NCBI GenBank assembly: GCA_044223515.1
Contig: JBGALV010000008.1
Span: 1 to 64,000 of the forward strand
DNA from: SHVZ01 sp044223515
GTDB taxonomy: Bacteria > Pseudomonadota > Alphaproteobacteria > SHVZ01
Length of the DNA stretch: 64,000 nucleotides
Reading direction: 5' to 3'
Shown here: in pieces, positions 1-8,338 of the stretch
Position numbering within the stretch: position 1 is the stretch's first letter
Layout: each line of letters starts with the position of its first letter
Translations under genes and position numbers: made by a program
The notes under the pieces: generated by a model
The model's database searches: none
The model's input: only the letters and a program-made list of their open reading frames with translations
Told to the model about the DNA's origin: nothing

Positions 1-1
1 C

Positions 2-178
2 GACCTTGCCACGCTTGGCATGAACCAGGTCGTCTACCTGCGCCAGCAGCAGGCCAACGGCCAGGTGTTCTGGTCGATCCATGCCGCGGATGGCACCGAG
101 ATGGCGCGTCTTGCCGACCGGCCGACGGCCTTGGCCGCGTGCCTGCAGCACGAGCTGGAACCGGTCAGCGTTCACTGA
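2..178 (+). CDS. DUF1150 family protein, C-terminal part (5' truncated by window edge)
   Basis: The reading frame is open from the window edge to a TGA and gives 58 residues. It contains the run LATLGMNQVVYLR, then WSIHAADGTEMA, and ends HELEPVSVH. This pattern is typical of the small alphaproteobacterial DUF1150 proteins, which often lie beside small heat-shock genes; the function is unknown. The gene converges on ptsN with a gap of about 35 bases. The start codon lies upstream of the window, so the full length and any Hsp20 neighbour cannot be seen. Confidence 0.75.
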   Translation, partial: DLATLGMNQVVYLRQQQANGQVFWSIHAADGTEMARLADRPTALAACLQHELEPVSVH

Positions 179-212
179 AAAGAGGCGCTGCCCCGGCCGG
201 GGCAGGCGCCGG

Positions 213-698
213 TCAGGCCGCGTGGCTGGTCGGTGCGTCGGCCAGGAGGGCGTAGAGGGCGTCGCTCGACGCCGATCCCCTGAGCTTCTCGCAGAAACCG
301 CGATCGCGCAGCAGGCGCGACACGCGCGCCAGCGCCTTCAGGTGGTCGGCGCCCGCCGATTCCGGCGCCAGCAGCAGGAAGATCAGGTCGACCGGCTGCT
401 CGTCCACGGAATCGAACGCGATCGGCTTGTCGAGGCGGGCGAACAGGCCGACCAGCCGGTCGAGCTTGGCGAACCGGCTGTGCGGGATCGCGATGCCCAT
501 GCCGACCCCGGTGGTGCCCAGGCGCTCGCGCTCGATCAGCGCATCGAAGATCTCGCGTTCGTCGAGCCTGGAGAGGTCCGCGGCCTTCTTCGACAGTTCC
601 TGCAGGGCCTGCTTCTTGCTGGTCGCCTTCAGGCTCGGCACGACGCCGGCCGGGGTGACGAGATGGGCGATCTCCATGACGCGCTGTCCCAAACCCAT
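213..698 (-). CDS. ptsN: PTS IIA-like nitrogen regulatory protein PtsN (EIIA-Ntr)
   Basis: The 161-residue protein has the length and fold signature of EIIA-Ntr, the terminal phosphoacceptor of the nitrogen-related phosphotransferase system. His73, in the motif GIAIPHSR, is the expected phosphorylation site. In other Proteobacteria, EIIA-Ntr links phosphoenolpyruvate and nitrogen status to potassium transport and sigma-54-related control. The ATG at 698 has a GAGG element five bases upstream; an in-frame ATG at 677 (MEIAHLV) resembles the usual start of the family and is the alternative. ptsN normally follows rpoN and hpf. Here it follows rpoN, an SDR gene and a 230-base gap with its own promoter-like sequence. 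Confidence 0.93.
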   Translation of the reverse strand: MGLGQRVMEIAHLVTPAGVVPSLKATSKKQALQELSKKAADLSRLDEREIFDALIERERLGTTGVGMGIAIPHSRFAKLDRLVGLFARLDKPIAFDSVDEQPVDLIFLLLAPESAGADHLKALARVSRLLRDRGFCEKLRGSASSDALYALLADAPTSHAA

Positions 699-880
699 TA
701 GTCCTCAAGGCATCCCGCGGTAACACCTGAGCCAACCCGGCCGCTCCCGGGCGGGCCCGGTCGGCTGGTAACCAACTAACTGTTATCGAAGGACTTTTTC
801 TGTCCGCCGTGGCGCTCTTAGCAACCGCTCGCCGCCTCCCTCCCGGATCTACATGGACAGGGTCCCGGCGGCGGCGGCGG

Positions 881-909
881 ACCATAGTGAGGGGGTCCCC
901 CCAAGTCAA
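881..909 (-). promoter_or_regulatory. Sigma-70-type promoter candidate for ptsN
   Basis: On the minus strand TTGACT (909-904) and TATGGT (886-881) are separated by exactly 17 bases. The spacer holds a G-run followed by a C-run, which forms a short dyad. It lies about 180 bases upstream of ptsN and just downstream of the SDR gene, so it would let ptsN be transcribed apart from the rpoN operon. It was identified by eye from consensus similarity only. Confidence 0.4.
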
Positions 910-929
910 GCACGCCAGATATGCCCATT

Positions 930-1760
930 CTAAGGGCCTGTCTGCGACGACCAGTCGGTTTTGAAGTCCCCGTAAAGCGTGAGCCCGCCGCAGGCATAAA
1001 GGGTCTGGCCGGTGATGTAGGACGCATCATCGGAGGCGAGGAACGCGAAGACCGCGGCCATCTCCTCCGGCGTGCCGGCGCGGCCCATCGGAATATGCGC
1101 CTCGACCGCGCGACGCTTCTCCGGATCGCCGGTCCAGCCGGCGTTCATCGGCGTGTCGATCGCCCCCGGCCCGACCGCGTTCACGCGGATCCCGCGGTCG
1201 GCGTATTCGAGCGCCAGGGTGCGGGTGAAGTTGCCCATCGCTCCCTTGCTCAGCGAATAGGCGAGGTAGCCCGGCTTCGGCACGATCTGATGCACGCTCG
1301 AGTTCGACAGCACGACGCCCGGCCGCTTCGACGCCAGGAAGTGGCGGATCGCCGCCTGCGCGCAGTGCCACGAGCCCATCAGGTTCACGTCGAGGATGCG
1401 GCGGAGCTCCGTCTCCTCCAGATCGACGCTCGGCGAATAGGCCTGGATCCCGGCATTGTTGACCAGGATGTCGAGGCCGCCCATCGCCTCGATCGCCTTC
1501 AGCACCATCCGGTCGACCTGATCCTTGTCGGCGACGTCGGCCTCGACCAGCAAGTGCCGGCGGTCGAAGCCTGCCTGGTGAGAGGCCGCCTGGACCTCGG
1601 CCAGCGCCGATCCCGCCTCGTCGCCGCCGAGATAGTTGAGCGCGACCGTGGCGCCCTCCTCGGCGAAGCGCCGGGCTATGGCGCGGCCGATCCCGGTCGC
1701 GGCCCCGGTCACGAGCGCATGCCGGCCGTTCAGCCGGTAGCGGCGGTCGGGCGTGTCCAT
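930..1760 (-). CDS. SDR family oxidoreductase, glucose 1-dehydrogenase-like
   Basis: This 276-residue classical short-chain dehydrogenase has the cofactor motif TGAATGIG (residues 18-25), NNAG (101-104), the catalytic Ser around 154-155, and Tyr168-x3-Lys172. The C-terminal pattern ITGQTLYACGGLTLYGDF resembles proteins annotated as glucose 1-dehydrogenase. The likely reaction is NAD(P)-dependent oxidation of a sugar or other alcohol; the substrate is not determined. The ATG lies one base after the rpoN stop, so it is probably co-transcribed and translationally coupled with rpoN. That position is usually held by hpf, the hibernation factor gene, which is not seen in this window. Confidence 0.88.
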   Translation of the reverse strand: MDTPDRRYRLNGRHALVTGAATGIGRAIARRFAEEGATVALNYLGGDEAGSALAEVQAASHQAGFDRRHLLVEADVADKDQVDRMVLKAIEAMGGLDILVNNAGIQAYSPSVDLEETELRRILDVNLMGSWHCAQAAIRHFLASKRPGVVLSNSSVHQIVPKPGYLAYSLSKGAMGNFTRTLALEYADRGIRVNAVGPGAIDTPMNAGWTGDPEKRRAVEAHIPMGRAGTPEEMAAVFAFLASDDASYITGQTLYACGGLTLYGDFKTDWSSQTGP

Positions 1761-1761
1761 G

Positions 1762-3258
1762 TCAGAGTTGAATGGCCTTCTCGCGCCGGCGTTGCACCGA
1801 GGAGGGAATTTTCATCGCCTCCCGGTACTTGGCGACCGTGCGGCGCGCGATGTCGACGCCGTCGGAGCGCAGCATCTCGACCAGCTTGTCGTCGGAAAGC
1901 ACGTCCTCGACCTTCTCGCCGTCGATCAGGCCCTTGATGCGGGAGCGCACGGCCTCGGCCGAATGCGCCTCGCCGCCGCTGGAGGACTGGATCGCGGCGG
2001 TGAAGAAGTACTTGAGCTCGTAGAGGCCGCGCGGCGTCGCCATGTGCTTGTTGGTGGTGACGCGGCTGACTGTCGACTCGTGCATCGAGATCGCGTCCGC
2101 GATGTCGCGGAGGATCAGCGGCTTCAGGTGCTGGATGCCGTGGCGGAAGAAGGCGTCCTGCTGGCGGACGATCTCGCCGGCGACCTTGAGGATCGTGGTC
2201 GCGCGCTGATGCAGCGACTTCACCAGCCAGTTGGCGGCCTGGTAGCGCTCGGAGAGATAGTCCTTCTCCTCCTTCTTCTTCGCGTCCTTGGTGATGCGGG
2301 CGTAGTAGCGCGTGTTGACCAGCACACGCGGCAGCGTCTCGGAGTTGAGCTCGATGATCCAGTCGCCGCCCGGCTGCGGGCGCATGACGATGTCGGGCAC
2401 CACCGGCTGGATCATCGAGGAATCGAAGGCCGAGCCCGGCTTGGGGTTCAGCGTCTTGATCTCGGCGATCATCTCCTTGAGGTCCTCGGTGTCGACGCCG
2501 CAGACCTTCATGAGCTGGGGAAGGTCGCGCTTGGCCAGCAGGTCGAGGCGGTCGAGCATCGCCTGCATCGCGGGATCGAGGCGGTCGCGCTCGGCGAGCT
2601 GGAAGGCGAGGCACTCGCCGAGGGAGCGGGCGAAGACGCCTGCCGGGTCGAATCGCTGCACCTGCTTCAGCGTCGCGTTCACCCGCTCGATCGGGCAGCC
2701 CAGCTGCTGGGCGAGCTCGGCGAGGTCGCCGGTCAGGTATCCGGACTCGTCCAGCATGTCGATCAGGTGCGAGCCGATCAGGCGATCGACCGGATCCTCG
2801 ATGTCGACTGACAGCTGGTCGAACAGATGCTCGCGCAACGTCGGCAGCTTTGCCGCCGTCGTCTCCTCGATGCTGCGGTTGTCTTCGTCGAAGTCGCCGC
2901 CGCCGCTGTTCGTCCGCCAGGACGAATAGTCCTCCGCCGACTCGTAGAGATTGCCATCGTCGGCATCGACGGGAGAGTCGGCCGCTTCCGGAAGGTTCGA
3001 TCCCAGCGCGATCTCGCTGGATATGTCGGACGAAGCGGTCGCGTCGGCACCGTCGGCGGCCGAGTCGATGGTGCGCTCGGAGACGTCGGGCTCCGGCCCG
3101 TCGTCGCGCTCGAGCAGCGGGTTCTGCTCGATCTCGCGCTCGACGTACTCGGAGAGCTCCTGGTTCGACAGCTGCAGCAGCTTGATCGCCTGCTGCAGCT
3201 GCGGCGTCATCACCAGCGACTGGGCCTGGCGAAGGTCGAGGCGCTGATTGATCGTCAT
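1762..3258 (-). CDS. rpoN: RNA polymerase sigma-54 factor RpoN
   Basis: This 498-residue sigma-54 factor directs RNA polymerase to -24/-12 promoters that need an AAA+ activator. Region I is glutamine- and leucine-rich (residues 4-50, with QAQSLVMTPQLQQAI and EIEQNPLLE). An acidic region II covers roughly 60-130, followed by the core-binding domain. The RpoN box, ARRTVAKYRE, lies near residues 471-480 and recognises the -24 element. It is ten bases downstream of lptB, in the usual alphaproteobacterial order. No nearby gene encodes a sigma-54 activator, and no -24/-12 promoter was searched for systematically. Confidence 0.97.
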   Translation of the reverse strand: MTINQRLDLRQAQSLVMTPQLQQAIKLLQLSNQELSEYVEREIEQNPLLERDDGPEPDVSERTIDSAADGADATASSDISSEIALGSNLPEAADSPVDADDGNLYESAEDYSSWRTNSGGGDFDEDNRSIEETTAAKLPTLREHLFDQLSVDIEDPVDRLIGSHLIDMLDESGYLTGDLAELAQQLGCPIERVNATLKQVQRFDPAGVFARSLGECLAFQLAERDRLDPAMQAMLDRLDLLAKRDLPQLMKVCGVDTEDLKEMIAEIKTLNPKPGSAFDSSMIQPVVPDIVMRPQPGGDWIIELNSETLPRVLVNTRYYARITKDAKKKEEKDYLSERYQAANWLVKSLHQRATTILKVAGEIVRQQDAFFRHGIQHLKPLILRDIADAISMHESTVSRVTTNKHMATPRGLYELKYFFTAAIQSSSGGEAHSAEAVRSRIKGLIDGEKVEDVLSDDKLVEMLRSDGVDIARRTVAKYREAMKIPSSVQRRREKAIQL

Positions 3259-3268
3259 GGAAGGGTGC

Positions 3269-4051
3269 TCAGAGCGAGAATCGTTCGCCGAGATAGACGC
3301 GGCGGACGTCTTCGTGCGCGACGATCTCGTTCGGCCGGCCTTCCATCAGCACGCGGCCGTCGTGGAGGATGTAGGCGCGGTCGACGATGTCGAGCGTCTC
3401 GCGCACGTTGTGATCGGTGATCAGCACGCCGATGCCGCGATCCTTGAGGTGCTTGATCAGGTCGCGGATGTCGTTGACGGCGATCGGGTCGATGCCGGCG
3501 AGCGGCTCGTCGAGCAGCACGAAGCTCGGCTGGCAGGCGAGCGCGCGGGCGATCTCGACGCGGCGGCGCTCGCCGCCCGAGAGCGCCAGCGCCGGCGTGC
3601 GGCGCAGATGGCTGATCGAGAACTCGGCCAGGAGGTCGTCGAGCATCGCCTGGCGGCGGTCGACCTCGGGCTCGACCACCTCGAGCACGGCGCGGACGTT
3701 GGCCTCGACCGTCATGCCGCGGAAGATCGAGGCTTCCTGCGGCAGATAGGAGATGCCGAGGCGCGCGCGCCGATACATCGGCAGGTCGGTGATGTCCTGG
3801 CCGTCGAGCTGGATCAGGCCGTAGTCCGGCGCGATCAGCCCGGTGATGATGTAGAAGCAGGTGGTCTTGCCGGCACCGTTGGGGCCGAGTAATCCCACCA
3901 CCTCGCCGCGCTGCACCGAGACCGAGACGTCGCGCACCACCGGACGCTTCTTGAAGCGCTTGCCGAGGTTGCGCGCGACCAGCCCCGCATTCGCGGCGAT
4001 CAACTTGGGGCCGGGACGAGCCCCGGCGGGAGGGGAGGGCCTGTCGCTCAT
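3269..4051 (-). CDS. lptB: LPS export ABC transporter ATP-binding protein LptB
   Basis: LptB is the cytoplasmic ATPase of the LptB2FGC complex that extracts lipopolysaccharide from the inner membrane. The 260-residue protein shows Walker A GPNGAGKT (56-63), the signature LSGGE (157-161), Walker B FVLLDE (177-182) and the switch His214. The N-terminus carries about 20 extra proline- and alanine-rich residues compared with short LptB proteins. The start overlaps the lptA stop by four bases (ATGA), indicating translational coupling. LptF and LptG are not in this window. Confidence 0.96.
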   Translation of the reverse strand: MSDRPSPPAGARPGPKLIAANAGLVARNLGKRFKKRPVVRDVSVSVQRGEVVGLLGPNGAGKTTCFYIITGLIAPDYGLIQLDGQDITDLPMYRRARLGISYLPQEASIFRGMTVEANVRAVLEVVEPEVDRRQAMLDDLLAEFSISHLRRTPALALSGGERRRVEIARALACQPSFVLLDEPLAGIDPIAVNDIRDLIKHLKDRGIGVLITDHNVRETLDIVDRAYILHDGRVLMEGRPNEIVAHEDVRRVYLGERFSL

Positions 4052-4869
4052 CCGCCGGGCTTCTGTTGCGGAGCCTGTTGCGGCTGGTTGGGAACCACCA
4101 GCGCGCGGACGCGGGCGGAGCCCTGCGGTCCGGGAAGCAGGCGCGAGACGCCGGTATTCAGGTTCACCTCGGCGACCTCGCCGTTGAGTTGGTTCTGACC
4201 GCGCGTGATCTTCACGTCGCCGATCAGGGTCGCGGTTCCCTGGTCGACGTTGTAGACGCCCTTATCGCCCTTCGCGACTTCCTGGTCGGTGCGGACGTCG
4301 ACGCTACCGAAGGCGTCGACGCGCCGGAGCTTGAGCTCCTTGTTGGCGCCCTCGACGAGCTGGGCGGAGAGCACGTCGGCCCGGACCTTCTTCTTGTCGC
4401 GCGTCGCCTCCGCGTTCCCGCGAGCGACGGCAAGCTGGCGCTTCTCCCAGTATTCGAGGCTGTCGCGTGCGGTGATCACGTCCTGTTTGGTCGTGAGCTT
4501 CAGGTTCTTGCCGGTCATCACCAGCACGGCCTGGTCGGCGTCGTAGACCGCGCGGTCGGCGACGATGGTCTCGTTGGGCGAGACGATGCGGACGTTGCCC
4601 AGCGCCTCGAGCTGATAGATCTCGCTGCCGCCGTCGCTCTTGGCCCGATAGCGCGCTGTCAGCGTATCGCCATGGACGGTGACGCCGCCGCGCGTGACCT
4701 TGGCGTTGCCGCGGGCGATGTAGACGTTCTGGTCGCGCGACCACTCGATGCCGTTGTCTGAGTCGACCTGCATCGGCTGGTTGGAGCTGCCGCCGGAGAG
4801 GTCGAGCTGCGCTGTCGCGGGCGAGACGATCGCGCCGGCGAGGAGGAGGGCGGAGAGAATTATCCTCAT
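4048..4869 (-). CDS. lptA: Periplasmic LPS transport protein LptA (OstA family)
   Basis: The 273-residue protein begins with a clear signal peptide (cleavage likely after SPATA, near residue 20). A repetitive beta-rich OstA region follows, with recurring patterns such as YIARGNAKVTRGG and AVARGNAEATRDK that form the LptA beta-jellyroll. LptA bridges LptC and LptD and carries lipopolysaccharide across the periplasm. It is longer than enterobacterial LptA, having a second OstA-like half and a Pro/Gln-rich tail. It overlaps both lptC and lptB by four bases within a tightly coupled operon. Confidence 0.93.
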   Translation of the reverse strand: MRIILSALLLAGAIVSPATAQLDLSGGSSNQPMQVDSDNGIEWSRDQNVYIARGNAKVTRGGVTVHGDTLTARYRAKSDGGSEIYQLEALGNVRIVSPNETIVADRAVYDADQAVLVMTGKNLKLTTKQDVITARDSLEYWEKRQLAVARGNAEATRDKKKVRADVLSAQLVEGANKELKLRRVDAFGSVDVRTDQEVAKGDKGVYNVDQGTATLIGDVKITRGQNQLNGEVAEVNLNTGVSRLLPGPQGSARVRALVVPNQPQQAPQQKPGG

Positions 4870-5612
4870 GGCTTGCCGCCGGATTTGGCCGCGGGTTTCG
4901 CGTCAACCTTGGTGCCCGCCTTCGCCGGCTGCGGGCGAAGCTCGAGGCGCGCCTTGCCGGTGAAGACGATGCGGCTGCCCTTGTCGAGAATCTGGAAGCC
5001 CTGCGCCTGGATGTGCCCGAAGGGGCCTTGGCCCTCGACCGGCTTGTCGCCGCTGGCGACGTTGGCGTGCATGTCGACGTCGGCCGACTCGGTCCGGAAT
5101 TCGTAGCCCGCATCGTGGAAGACCTGGACGTCGCCGCGCAGCCCCAGGGTCTGGGCGATGCGGTCGTAGAGCCCTTCCCTGGCGTTCACCGCGACCCAGC
5201 TTCCGTCCTTCATCGTCACGTCGGCCTTGGGGCTGGCGAGCAGGATGCGGTCGGCCGATCCCGCATGCGTCGCGGTGTCGGCGATCACGGAGAAGGGCTG
5301 GTTGTCGTCGTCGGTACCGACGTAGCGCGGCTTCAGCATGCGCGACGCGTCGGTCGCGATGTCCGTGCCGAGGTTGGTTTGGTTCAGGCGAAACTCGCGC
5401 GGATCGGGGTTGAGCTGTGGCCACGCCAGCACGAGTCCCAGGAGAACGAGCGCGATCAGCGGCAGCGTGACCTTGAGCACGGTGACCGCGCGCGACGACA
5501 TGCGCCGGCCGAGATCGATCGGGCCGATCCTCGGCGCCACCGAGGCGAGCGGCGGCCGCGACGGCTTCTGCACGGGCTGGGCTTTCGGCTGCGCGGCCAT
5601 CGCGGCGCTCAC
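4866..5612 (-). CDS. lptC: LPS export system protein LptC
   Basis: LptC anchors LptA to the LptBFG complex in the inner membrane. About 50 residues of proline-rich cytoplasmic sequence precede one membrane helix (VTLPLIALVLLGLVLAW), followed by the periplasmic LptC domain. The chosen start is the GTG at 5612, which overlaps the kdsD stop as GTGA and has a GGGGTGG element just upstream; it gives 248 residues. An in-frame ATG at 5600 is the alternative. A longer upstream reading is only the kdsD gene read in another frame. The stop overlaps the lptA start by four bases. Confidence 0.9.
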   Translation of the reverse strand: MSAAMAAQPKAQPVQKPSRPPLASVAPRIGPIDLGRRMSSRAVTVLKVTLPLIALVLLGLVLAWPQLNPDPREFRLNQTNLGTDIATDASRMLKPRYVGTDDDNQPFSVIADTATHAGSADRILLASPKADVTMKDGSWVAVNAREGLYDRIAQTLGLRGDVQVFHDAGYEFRTESADVDMHANVASGDKPVEGQGPFGHIQAQGFQILDKGSRIVFTGKARLELRPQPAKAGTKVDAKPAAKSGGKP

Positions 5613-6610
5613 GCCACCCCGGCGCGCAGCAGGTCGAGGACGTGGACGATGCCGACCGGCCGTCCGTCCTCGACCACGAAGGCGCGATAGAGCTTGCGGT
5701 CGTTCATCTCCTTCAGCACCTCGGCGGCGAGAAGGCGGGGCGCGATCGTCCACGGCCCGCGAGTCATCACCGTGTGGACCTTCTGCTCGAGCAGGTCCGG
5801 CGCCATGTGGCGGCGAAGGTCGCCGTCGGTGACGAGCCCGATCAGCTTGCCGTTGGCGCTCGCCGGCTCGACCACGCCGACGCAGCCGAAGCGCTTCTCG
5901 GTCATCACCAACACCGCGTCCGACATGCGGGCATCCGCGCCGATCAACGGCATCTCGGGACCCTTGTGCATCAGGTCCTCGACCTTGAGCAGGCGCGCGC
6001 CGAGCTTGCCGCCCGGATGCAGCTGGCGATAGTCGTCGGCCGAGAAGCCGCGACGTTCGAGCAGCGCCACGGCGAGCGCGTCGCCGAGGACCATCATCAG
6101 CGTGGTCGAGGTCGTCGGCGCCAGGCCGAGCGGGCAGGCTTCGGGCACGCGCGGCAGCACCAGCGCCACGTCGGCCGACTCGGCCAGCGCCGACGGCGCC
6201 TTGCCGACCATCGCGATCAGCGGGATGTCGAAGCGCCGCGTGTAGGCGATGAGGTCGCCGAGCTCCGGCGTCTCGCCCGAGTTGGAAAGGGCCAGCACCG
6301 CGTCGGAGCGCGCGATCATGCCGAGGTCGCCGTGGCTGGCCTCGGCGGGGTGGACGAACTGCGCCGGCGTGCCGGTGGATGCCATCGTCGCCGCGATCTT
6401 GCGGGCGACATGACCGGACTTGCCCATGCCGGAAACGATGACCCGGCCGGTCGCGGCCCCCATCAGCTCGATCGCGCGGGCGAAGGCGGCGGCGCCGGCC
6501 TCCCCGGCCAGGCCCTCGGCGAGGATCCGGAGCGCCTCGGCCTCGAGCGCGAGAACCCGGCGGCCGGGCTCGGCTTCGGCGATCCTGGATGGTTTGGGGT
6601 TCGGCCGCAC
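5609..6610 (-). CDS. kdsD: D-arabinose 5-phosphate isomerase, SIS plus CBS domains
   Basis: KdsD converts ribulose 5-phosphate to arabinose 5-phosphate, the first step to the Kdo sugar of lipopolysaccharide. The 333-residue protein has an N-terminal SIS sugar-isomerase domain (about 40-180, with SGMGKSGHVARKIAATMASTG and HPAEASHGDLGM) and two C-terminal CBS domains (about 205-330). It is the first gene of the overlapping kdsD-lptC-lptA-lptB unit, so Kdo supply and LPS export are co-expressed. The region upstream has no obvious strong promoter; a hairpin separates it from the regulator gene upstream. Confidence 0.94.
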   Translation of the reverse strand: MRPNPKPSRIAEAEPGRRVLALEAEALRILAEGLAGEAGAAAFARAIELMGAATGRVIVSGMGKSGHVARKIAATMASTGTPAQFVHPAEASHGDLGMIARSDAVLALSNSGETPELGDLIAYTRRFDIPLIAMVGKAPSALAESADVALVLPRVPEACPLGLAPTTSTTLMMVLGDALAVALLERRGFSADDYRQLHPGGKLGARLLKVEDLMHKGPEMPLIGADARMSDAVLVMTEKRFGCVGVVEPASANGKLIGLVTDGDLRRHMAPDLLEQKVHTVMTRGPWTIAPRLLAAEVLKEMNDRKLYRAFVVEDGRPVGIVHVLDLLRAGVA

Positions 6611-6847
6611 CCGGGCTTCCTAAGGTCTTTTCGGTGTCCTCGCAAGAATGTTGCGCGGCCTGTCCGGCAGGCTCGGCACGCTTCTTGCTCTAATCTCCAG
6701 TATGCCCCTGATTCGGGGCTTTCGCCAGCCTTCGTTCTAGCCGAAGGCCTGTCCGAGGCCGCCCTCGTGTCGCTCCAACACCGGGCAGGCCACCTCCGTC
6801 CCATGGCCTTGGGGGCGGGGTCTCGTAGAAAGCGGACCTGTTGAACC

Positions 6848-6873
6848 CCTCCCCCGGTCCAAGCCGGGGGAGG
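6848..6873. terminator. Perfect GC-rich hairpin between a FadR-type gene and kdsD
   Basis: Ten bases at 6848-6857 pair perfectly with 6864-6873 around a six-base loop. The hairpin begins about nine bases after the stop codon of the minus-strand regulator gene, so it may terminate that transcript. No clear T tract follows, so Rho-independent termination is uncertain. The stem resembles the core of the larger palindromic repeats at 17086, 20426 and 22763. Confidence 0.5.
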
Positions 6874-6881
6874 CAAGGCTT

Positions 6882-7628
6882 CTAGCCGGGCTGCGACTCC
6901 TCGGCGAGCTTCCGGTACCGCTTCAGGCTGTTGGTCAGGTGCCGGCGCATGGCGGCGCGGGCACCTTCGGCGGAGCGGTCGCCGATCGCCTCGAAGATCG
7001 CCCGATGCTCCTTCTGGAAGAGATCGAGGAACGGGCGCGCTGCCCCGTCCTTCCGCCACGGCGCGTCGGCGACGGCCCGGCGCGGGATCACGAAGTGGCC
7101 GAGGAACTCGAGGAAACGCGGGAATTGCGGGTTGCCGGTGGCCTCCGCGATGGCGCGATGGAAGGCGCGGTCCTCGTCGATGGCGGTCTCGCCGCGCCCG
7201 ATCGCCCGGTCCATGGCGGCCAGGGTCTCGCCGATCCGGCCGATCTGGCTTGGCGTGCCGCGCTCGGCGGCAAGTCCTGCCGCCTCGATCTCGACCGCGC
7301 GGCGGAGCTCCATCACCTTGATCGCCTCGGCCAGCGACTCGATGCCGTCGGGGTCGAGCCGGAACGGCCGGCGCTTCGCGTCGGTCGCGACGAAGGCGCC
7401 GACGCCCTGCCGCGTCACCACCAGGCCCTCGGCACGGAGGGCGGCGACCGCCTCGCGCACCACGGTGCGGCTGACGCCCATCGCCGACATCATCGCCTGC
7501 TCGGTCGGAAGCCGCGCGCCGGGCAGCAGCCCGCCGCCGGTGATCTCGGCGGCAAGCCGTCCGACGACCTCCTCGGTCAGGTTGCGAGGCGGGGCGAGCG
7601 GGCGGAAAGGCGTGAGCCGGTCGGTCAT
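6882..7628 (-). CDS. FadR-subfamily GntR transcriptional regulator (FCD domain)
   Basis: The 248-residue regulator has an N-terminal winged helix (about 15-82, with GARLPTEQAMMSAMGVSRTVVREAVAALRAEGLV) and a C-terminal all-helical FCD ligand-binding domain (about 105-235). FCD residues expected to bind a metal or carboxylate are visible (DEDRAFHRAIAEATGN and HRAIFEAI). Such regulators usually repress genes for sugar-acid, pyruvate or aromatic metabolism. No catabolic target lies beside it; it sits between rnd and kdsD, which are often adjacent in relatives. The target operon is therefore unknown. Confidence 0.88.
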   Translation of the reverse strand: MTDRLTPFRPLAPPRNLTEEVVGRLAAEITGGGLLPGARLPTEQAMMSAMGVSRTVVREAVAALRAEGLVVTRQGVGAFVATDAKRRPFRLDPDGIESLAEAIKVMELRRAVEIEAAGLAAERGTPSQIGRIGETLAAMDRAIGRGETAIDEDRAFHRAIAEATGNPQFPRFLEFLGHFVIPRRAVADAPWRKDGAARPFLDLFQKEHRAIFEAIGDRSAEGARAAMRRHLTNSLKRYRKLAEESQPG

Positions 7629-7715
7629 TCGGGCAGCCGGGAGGATGCGTCCTGTCCCGATATCCTAGGGCGGCCGAGAGTGTTCGGCCACCGACGCCCG
7701 AGATCGGCGCAACGC

Positions 7716-8330
7716 TCAGTGCGAGAAGATGTCGTCCTCGTCGCCCCAGCCCAGCAGGTCGAGCTCGGCGCGCACGGGAAGGAAGCGGAAGCAGGCCTGC
7801 GCGATCTCCATGCGGCCCTCGCGGACCAGCACGGTATCGAGCTTCTCCTTGAGCTTGTGGAGATGCAGCACGTCGGAGGCCGCGTATTTGAGCTGCTCCT
7901 CCGTGAGGTTGGCCGCACCCCAGTCCGAGGATTGCTGCTGCTTGGAGAGCTCGACGTTGAGCAGGTCCTTGCAGAGGTCCTTGAGCCCGTGCCTGTCGGT
8001 GTAGGTGCGGGTCAGTTTGGACGCGATCTTGGTGCAGTAGAGCGGCTGGGTGACGACGCCCAGGTAGCGCTTGAACATCGCGATATCGAAACGCGCGAAG
8101 TGGAACAGCTTGGTCGTGGCCGGATCGGTCAGCATGCGGCCGAGGTTCGGCGCGCTCGTCTGGCCCTGCGCGATCTGCACCATGTGGGCGGTGCCGTCGC
8201 CCGAGGAGAGCTGGACCAGGCAGAGCCGGTCGCGGCCGGGGTTGAGCCCCATCGTCTCGGAGTCGATCGCGACCACCGGCCCCAGGTCGAGGCCGTCCGG
8301 CAGGTCGCCTTTATGAAGAGTGATGCTCAT
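7716..8330 (-). CDS. rnd: Ribonuclease D-like 3'-5' exonuclease (short form)
   Basis: This DEDDy-type exonuclease trims the 3' ends of tRNA precursors and other structured RNAs. All five catalytic residues are visible: Asp23 and Glu25 (IDSETMG), Asp82 (HFARFD), Tyr149 and Asp153 (YAASD). At 204 residues it lacks the C-terminal HRDC domains of E. coli RNase D, as is usual for the alphaproteobacterial short form. The ATG lies only eight bases after the 3' end of a tRNA-Leu gene on the same strand. No Shine-Dalgarno sequence fits in that gap, which suggests unusual translation initiation. Confidence 0.9.
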   Translation of the reverse strand: MSITLHKGDLPDGLDLGPVVAIDSETMGLNPGRDRLCLVQLSSGDGTAHMVQIAQGQTSAPNLGRMLTDPATTKLFHFARFDIAMFKRYLGVVTQPLYCTKIASKLTRTYTDRHGLKDLCKDLLNVELSKQQQSSDWGAANLTEEQLKYAASDVLHLHKLKEKLDTVLVREGRMEIAQACFRFLPVRAELDLLGWGDEDDIFSH

Positions 8331-8338
8331 CGGATCGA

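Noticed and set aside
867..880. GGC triplet run as a functional repeat
   Set aside because: Only a few units, within a GC-rich leader; no evidence of function.
172..909. Long minus-strand open frame of 245 codons over ptsN
   Set aside because: It is antisense or frame-shifted relative to ptsN, Arg/Pro-rich with no family pattern, and arises from high GC content.
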